From NCBI GenBank assembly GCA_035518815.1, contig DATIXG010000082.1, forward strand, positions 1-64,000: a DNA stretch of 64,000 nucleotides, written 5' to 3'. The DNA is from AG25 sp035518815. GTDB lineage: Bacteria > Gemmatimonadota > Gemmatimonadetes > Gemmatimonadales > GWC2-71-9. Position numbers and translations under genes: made by a program. This document shows positions 59,633-64,000 of the stretch, piece by piece; the first letter of the stretch is position 1, and each line of letters opens with the position of its first letter. A model generated the notes under the pieces. It worked only from the letters and a program-made list of their open reading frames with translations, made no database searches and was not told the origin of the DNA.

Positions 59633-60346
59633 ATGGAGATGTCGGGGACGCTCGCGGTGGTGACGGGGGCGACCGAAGGCATCGGTCGCGCCATCGCTTT
59701 CCGCGTGGGCCAGGCCGGCGCGACCGTGGCCATCTGCGCCCGCACCGAGGCGCGCGTCCGCGAAACCGTCCAGGCCTTGAAGGACGCCGGCGTCGATGCC
59801 GTCGGGAAGCGCTGCGACGTCTCGGACCCGGCCGATGTCGACGCCTTCGCGGCGTTCGTGGCCGCCGAGCGCGGGGCTGCGCGGGTGGTGATCAACAATG
59901 CCGGCATCGGGCGATTCCGTCCGATCGAGGAGCTGTCGCTCGAGGACTGGGACGCGACCATGGGTGTGAACGTGCGCTCCCTCTTTCTCGTCACCCGCGC
60001 GTTCCTCCCGGGTATCAAGCGCGCGGGAGGCGGGACCGTCGTCAACATCGCCTCGCTGGCCGGGCGGAACGGCGTCGAGGGCGGAACGGCATACTGCGCG
60101 TCGAAGCACGCGGTGCTCGGTTTCTCCAAGGCGCTCATGCTCGAAGTCCGCAAGCACAATGTCCGCGTCGTGGCCGTTTGCCCCGGCTCGGTAGCCACAC
60201 CGTTCATGGACAAGCAGGAACGGCTCCGTCCGAACCGCGACCGCGTCCTCACCGCGGATGATGTGGCGCACGCCGTCCTCGCGACCCTCACCATCGGCGA
60301 GCGCGCCATGGTGAGTGAGCTCGACCTGCGGCCCACCAACCCGTAA
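59633..60346 (+). CDS. Short-chain dehydrogenase/reductase
   Basis: A 237-residue classical SDR: cofactor loop T-G-A-T-E-G-I-G, N-N-A-G, catalytic Ser in 'NIASLAG', and Y-C-A-S-K active-site motif. NADPH preference is plausible from 'CARTEARVRE'. Substrate not inferable. The start at ATG 59633 is fixed by the lack of a TTG-initiated extension with real coding signals. Confidence 0.9.
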   Translation: MEMSGTLAVVTGATEGIGRAIAFRVGQAGATVAICARTEARVRETVQALKDAGVDAVGKRCDVSDPADVDAFAAFVAAERGAARVVINNAGIGRFRPIEELSLEDWDATMGVNVRSLFLVTRAFLPGIKRAGGGTVVNIASLAGRNGVEGGTAYCASKHAVLGFSKALMLEVRKHNVRVVAVCPGSVATPFMDKQERLRPNRDRVLTADDVAHAVLATLTIGERAMVSELDLRPTNP

Positions 60347-60354
60347 CCGGCCCC

Positions 60355-62322
60355 GTGCTCGACCCCCTCCGCCGGCTCCTGTTCGACGCCAGCTCGGCCA
60401 AGGATACGAAGGCCTTCTGGCGCACCGTCGCCCAGGAGATAAGCGAGTGGGCAGGCGGAGCGCGCGCCGAGCTGTTGTACGATGTCCTGAGCGACAGCGG
60501 CGTCGTCGTGGCCGGGCCCAACGCGGGCACGAGCGCGAGGATCCGAGTCGAGTCTCGCGACGGAGAAGGCCGGCACGTCACCGCGTCGCTCGAAGGTGCG
60601 CCCTCGACATTCCAGATCGCCGATCTGCGCGCGGTGCTCGAAGTGGCCCTGCACCTTGCCGTCATGGTGGGCCGCCGGGTGAGCCTCGAGCGGGAGCGGC
60701 GGCTCGGCACCTTCCTGGTCGAGCTCTCCCGCTGGCTTCTGGCGGCACCCGACCGCGAGCTGCTGTTGCGCTACACGCTCCAGAGCCTGATGAGCCTCGT
60801 CGAGGCGCAGGGCGCCTACGTGGCCCTGCGGAATCCCGACGGCGACTCGCTGCGCGTGGCCGCCTGCGTCGGTCGCTCCGTCGAGATGCACGGGGTGACG
60901 CTGCCGCTCAACGGCAGCACGACCGGCCGCGTGGTCACGACGGGCGAGCCCGTGATCACGCAGGACATCTCCCAGGATCCCGATGCGCACGCCCCGGCAT
61001 TCCCGTCGGGGACGGCGCGAGCCGCGATGATCGCCCCGCTCCGGACGTCGGCGGGCGTCGTGGGCGCTGTGGGCGTGGTCCGCTACGTCGCGCCGCTCGC
61101 TCCCATCGCCGCGTCGCCAGGGGACAAGGAAGAAAAGGAAGAGGTGGCGCCTCCCCCCTTCACCCTCGTCGAGATGCAGTACCTCACCGCCGTGGGAGCG
61201 CACATCGCGGGCGGCTTGGAGCTGGCCGAGGCGGTCGCGGGCGTGCGCGCGGCGGCCGAGCAGGCGCGCGCCATGGTGAACGGGAGCCCGCTCCCGCTGG
61301 CCCTGGTCGACCGGGGTGGGCGGGTGGAGCAGCTCAACCAGGCAGGATGCCGTCTGTTCGGCATCGGCGTCGAGGCCAAGGGGCTCGGCAAGCACCTCGA
61401 GGCGCTTGGCCTCTCGGCCTCCGGCCTGCCGCTGCACGTGGTCCTGGCGCGCGCGCTCGAAGGCGAGCCGTGGCACGGCCGAGTGCTGGTCACTCGCAAC
61501 GATGGGGAACGGCGTATCTGCGATTGCACCGTGACGGGCCTCGCGGGCGCCGACTCGACGCATCTGCTCGTCGCCCTCTACGACCGCACGGACGAGCTGC
61601 GCGCCGAACGGGAGCTCGTGGCGCGTGAGAAGCTCGCCACGGTGGGTGAGATCGCGAGCGGCGTGGCGCACGAGGTCAACAACCCGCTCGCAGCGATCCG
61701 CATGGAGGCCGAGCTGCTCGCGCGCGCCAGCACCGATCCGGACGTCACCGCGGCCGCCGCGACCATGACGCGCGAGGTGGACCGCGCCGCGCGCATCGTG
61801 CGGAGCTTGCTGCGCCTCGCCCGCCGCGCCGACACTACGCCCACGCGCGTCTATGTGAACGAGCTGGTGCGCGACGTCGCCGAGATCCGCCACCGGGTGC
61901 TGCGTTCGGAGAACGTCGAATTCCGCATTGAGATGGATACCGACGCCCCGGCCGTGCTGGGGCTGGGTCAGGAGCTCCAGCAGGTGGTCATCAATCTCGT
62001 CACGAACGCCGAGCACGCGATCAAGGGACGCACGCCCGCCGTCATTCAGATCACGACCGCCGCCAAGAACAGCTGGGTGCGACTGGTGGTCGAGGATTCA
62101 GGGCCGGGCATCAGCCGCGAGATCCGCCACCGCATCTTCGACCCGTTTTTCACGACCAAGGGCCCCGATGAGGGCACGGGGCTCGGGCTCGCCATCTGTC
62201 AGCGCGTGGTGAGCGAGGTAGGAGGGAAGATCTGGCTCGAGGAATCGACGCTGGGCGGCGCGCGCTTCGTCGTCGAGCTTCCTGCGGCGCCGGACAACTT
62301 CGAGGAGCCCGGCGTCGCGTGA
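60355..62322 (+). CDS. GAF/PAS sensor histidine kinase
   Basis: A 655-residue protein (GTG 60355), no transmembrane helix. A GAF-like domain spans about 120-290, with a KEEKEEV linker, and a PAS-like region about 300-415. HisKA H-box is A-H439-E-V-N-N-P, then the HATPase_c boxes: N 'NLVTNAEHAI', G1 'DSGPGIS', F 'FDPFFTTK', G2 'GTGLGLAIC'. Cytoplasmic sensor with no adjacent response regulator; the diguanylate cyclase at 12680 is one of many possible partners elsewhere. Confidence 0.93.
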   Translation: MLDPLRRLLFDASSAKDTKAFWRTVAQEISEWAGGARAELLYDVLSDSGVVVAGPNAGTSARIRVESRDGEGRHVTASLEGAPSTFQIADLRAVLEVALHLAVMVGRRVSLERERRLGTFLVELSRWLLAAPDRELLLRYTLQSLMSLVEAQGAYVALRNPDGDSLRVAACVGRSVEMHGVTLPLNGSTTGRVVTTGEPVITQDISQDPDAHAPAFPSGTARAAMIAPLRTSAGVVGAVGVVRYVAPLAPIAASPGDKEEKEEVAPPPFTLVEMQYLTAVGAHIAGGLELAEAVAGVRAAAEQARAMVNGSPLPLALVDRGGRVEQLNQAGCRLFGIGVEAKGLGKHLEALGLSASGLPLHVVLARALEGEPWHGRVLVTRNDGERRICDCTVTGLAGADSTHLLVALYDRTDELRAERELVAREKLATVGEIASGVAHEVNNPLAAIRMEAELLARASTDPDVTAAAATMTREVDRAARIVRSLLRLARRADTTPTRVYVNELVRDVAEIRHRVLRSENVEFRIEMDTDAPAVLGLGQELQQVVINLVTNAEHAIKGRTPAVIQITTAAKNSWVRLVVEDSGPGISREIRHRIFDPFFTTKGPDEGTGLGLAICQRVVSEVGGKIWLEESTLGGARFVVELPAAPDNFEEPGVA

Positions 62323-62329
62323 ACCGCGG

Positions 62330-62683
62330 CTAGGCCCCGAGGATCTGCTTGCGGTAGAACCACAGCGCCGCCGCGCCGTAGATCCCGATCGCTCCGAGCA
62401 GCAAGCCGAGCGGCGGGTGCAACGTCAGCTGCCACAGCCCGAACCCCAGGTACGCGCCGCTCAGCACGAACCCCAGGCCCACCACCTCGCGGCGCCCCAG
62501 GTAGATCCCGAGTACGTATCCCCAGCTCGCCCCCGTCACGCCGAGGAACGCGAGCGCATGAACGTACTTCGAGGGATCGAGCAGGTTGAGCCCTCCCGCA
62601 AAGGCGCAGAACAGCCCGATCACCGTGTAGGTCGCGAGGTGGAGCGTCAGTGGAAGCGGGGCGGTCGTCATTCGATTGGCCAT
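62330..62683 (-). CDS. Small four-helix membrane protein
   Basis: A 117-residue protein from ATG 62683. Four transmembrane helices at about 12-32, 41-61, 70-87 and 91-108. A short acidic-free loop pattern, no metal ligands. It converges on the kinase gene (8-nt gap). Not recognised. Confidence 0.6.
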   Translation of the reverse strand: MANRMTTAPLPLTLHLATYTVIGLFCAFAGGLNLLDPSKYVHALAFLGVTGASWGYVLGIYLGRREVVGLGFVLSGAYLGFGLWQLTLHPPLGLLLGAIGIYGAAALWFYRKQILGA

Positions 62684-62725
62684 GGGTGGTAACATACACG
62701 AGTCACGACAGGCGGCCAGAGACCC

Positions 62726-63235
62726 GTGCAAGCCACGCGCACCTATCTCCAGCTGACGGAACAACGGGCGTTTCGCGAGGGGTTCGGGGTGTTCCCCCGC
62801 CTCGTCGTCGAGCGCGTCCCGCGGCCGACCGCCCAGCTGTATCGCTCCTGTTACCAAACGGTGGGCGAGGCATACCACTGGCGCGACCGCTGGCACTGGA
62901 CGGATGCCGAGATCGACGCGCACCTCGCCCAGCCCGAGATCACCCTGCACGTCGCGACGGATGACGGCCGCTTCGCCGGATGGTACGAGCTGCGCCGCGT
63001 GCCGGACGACGGATCGGTCGAGATCGCCTACTTCGGCCTCGCGCCCGGCGTCATCGGCCGCGGAATGGGCAAGCACCTGCTCTCGTGTGCCGTGCGCGAC
63101 GCCTGGGCCCTCGGCGCTACCCGCGTCTGGGTGCACACCTGCACGCTCGATCATCCGCACGCGCTGCCCAACTACCGCGCCCGCGGCTTCTCGGCTTATC
63201 GGACCGAGACCTACACTATAGATTCTCACGCGTGA
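62726..63235 (+). CDS. GNAT N-acetyltransferase
   Basis: A 169-residue GNAT from GTG 62726. Motif A reads 'APGVIGRGMGKHLLSCAVRDAW' (G-R-G-M-G loop), and the final strand 'HALPNYRARGFSAYRTETYT' is typical. Overlaps the next start by GTGA. Substrate unknown; it is unlike the GNAT of the aminomutase operon in its N-terminal half. Confidence 0.88.
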   Translation: MQATRTYLQLTEQRAFREGFGVFPRLVVERVPRPTAQLYRSCYQTVGEAYHWRDRWHWTDAEIDAHLAQPEITLHVATDDGRFAGWYELRRVPDDGSVEIAYFGLAPGVIGRGMGKHLLSCAVRDAWALGATRVWVHTCTLDHPHALPNYRARGFSAYRTETYTIDSHA

Positions 63236-63627
63236 CCGCCCCCGCACCTGCGTCCGGTTCTACCGCGCGCCGCGTCAAGCGAACCCTCCTCGCCATCCTG
63301 GCGATCGTTGTCCTGCTCGTCGGGGGGTACACGTGGGCCGTGCTCAGCTGGACCTATTCGAAGGGTGAGCGCGCCGGCTACGTGCAGAAGTTCTCGAAGA
63401 AGGGCTGGATCTGTAAGACGTGGGAGGGAGAGCTCGCGATGGTCAACCTCCCCGGCACGATGTCGGAGAAATTTCTCTTTACGGTGCGCAACGACTCCGT
63501 GGCGGCGCTCATCAATCGATCGCTCGGCAAGCGCGTGACCCTCACGTACGGCCAGCACGTAGGCGTGCCGACGAGCTGCTTCGGCGACACGCAGTACTAT
63601 GTGAGCGATGTTAAAGTTGTAGAATGA
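63232..63627 (+). CDS. Small membrane-anchored protein of unknown function
   Basis: A 131-residue protein (GTG 63232). One N-terminal transmembrane helix (about 18-38) precedes a periplasmic domain with Y-S-K-G-E-R-A-G-Y-V-Q-K-F-S-K-K-G-W-I-C and a second cysteine near the end (S-C-F-G), so a disulfide is possible. Its ATGA joint with aconitase suggests co-transcription. Confidence 0.65.
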   Translation: MTAPAPASGSTARRVKRTLLAILAIVVLLVGGYTWAVLSWTYSKGERAGYVQKFSKKGWICKTWEGELAMVNLPGTMSEKFLFTVRNDSVAALINRSLGKRVTLTYGQHVGVPTSCFGDTQYYVSDVKVVE

Positions 63628-64000
63628 CCCCGCCTGACAGCTTCGGCGCGAAGCGCGCGCTAACGGCTGCGGGCCGGACGTTCGAGATTTTTCGCCTCGA
63701 TGCGCTCGAGCGGCGCGGCCTCCCCGTTTCGCGGCTCCCCTACTCGCTCCGGCTCCTCCTCGAGAACCTGTTGCGGCGCGAGGACGGCCGCACCGTGCGT
63801 GCGGCGGACGTCGAGCGTCTCGCCCGCTGGGACGCGAAGCAGACTCCCGACGAGGAGATCGCGTTCATGCCCGCCCGGGTCCTCCTCCAGGACTTCACGG
63901 GCGTCCCGGCCGTCGTGGACCTCGCCTCGATGCGCGACGCCATGCGCGCGATCGGCGGCGACCCCAAGCGCGTCAATCCGCTGCTGCCGGCCGAGCTCGT
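63624..64000 (+). CDS. acnA: Aconitate hydratase, N-terminal fragment
   Basis: The first 125 residues of an AcnA-type aconitase; the gene leaves the window at the right edge. Recognised by 'FEIFRLDALERRG...RLPYSLRLLLENLLRRED', and 'FMPARVLLQDFTGVPAVVDLASMRDAM', which match the N-terminal part of aconitase/IRP-like proteins. The catalytic cysteines and most FeS ligands would lie beyond 64000. It catalyses citrate-isocitrate isomerisation in the TCA cycle. Confidence 0.88.
   Translation, partial: MTPPDSFGAKRALTAAGRTFEIFRLDALERRGLPVSRLPYSLRLLLENLLRREDGRTVRAADVERLARWDAKQTPDEEIAFMPARVLLQDFTGVPAVVDLASMRDAMRAIGGDPKRVNPLLPAEL

Overview
This is a high-GC, gene-dense bacterial chromosome segment with 64 protein genes placed on both strands. 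Most neighbours overlap by 1-50 nt (ATGA/GTGA joints). The longest stretches without a gene are about 200 nt (21022-21233 and 40620-40819). I found no tRNA, rRNA, CRISPR array, transposase or phage gene. Signs of a diderm: several outer-membrane beta-barrels, lipoboxes, and signal peptides that end in A-Q. The Big_2/PD40 surface protein, the DUF1800-DUF1501 pair, Pkn-type kinases, multihaem cytochromes, an EF-G-2 paralogue and frequent GTG starts suggest Gemmatimonadota or a similar soil/sediment phylum. That placement is inference; no marker here settles it.

Layout. 1-2439 (-): an iron-uptake operon of porin, imelysin lipoprotein and the start of a di-haem oxidoreductase, behind a sigma70-like promoter and a Fur-box-like palindrome. 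2542-4919 (-): membrane protein, GT2 glycosyltransferase, orphan anti-sigma factor, secreted protein. 5011-9319: Omp85-type barrel, TetR regulator, membrane metallophosphoesterase, S41-like protein. 9335-21021 (-): sorbosone dehydrogenase-like lipoprotein, orphan E1-alpha, zinc-ribbon Ser/Thr kinase, response-regulator diguanylate cyclase, threonine dehydratase-like enzyme, gyrA, MDR oxidoreductase, Big_2/PD40 protein. 21234-33635 (+): histone-H1-like protein, lipoprotein, degenerate amidohydrolase, selD, universal stress protein, RNase H-like protein, dCMP deaminase, zinc-ribbon protein, isocitrate/isopropylmalate-type dehydrogenase, thiolase, SPFH protein, 3-hydroxyacyl-CoA dehydrogenase, DUF2231 protein with a His-rich tail. 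33650-36861: DUF116 protein, GlcD-like oxidase, thyX.

36995-40619 (+): a tight operon of two D-Ala-D-Ala-ligase-like ATP-grasp enzymes, a GNAT acetyltransferase and a lysine 2,3-aminomutase. It looks like a pathway that makes and then ligates or acetylates beta-lysine, and is the best candidate here for an undescribed pathway. 40820-47769: alcohol dehydrogenase, geranylgeranyl-reductase-like flavoprotein, EF-G-2, MFS exporter, ArsC-like and DinB proteins.

47777-54794: a candidate trans-envelope electron conduit. On the minus strand are a di-haem cytochrome b-like membrane protein, a 20-CxxCH cytochrome, a 16-CxxCH cytochrome and an outer-membrane barrel. A membrane-anchored ferredoxin/FAD oxidoreductase is divergent from them. 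54791-64000: ABC exporter, DUF1800-DUF1501 pair, SDR, GAF/PAS histidine kinase, small membrane proteins, a GNAT, and the start of an aconitase gene.

Recurring oddities: enzymes whose catalytic residues are replaced (amidohydrolase, RNase H, S41, ArsC-like, EF-G-2 G-motifs), start codons that sit just after -10-like boxes (possible leaderless mRNAs), REP-like palindromes, and short tandem repeats at gene ends.
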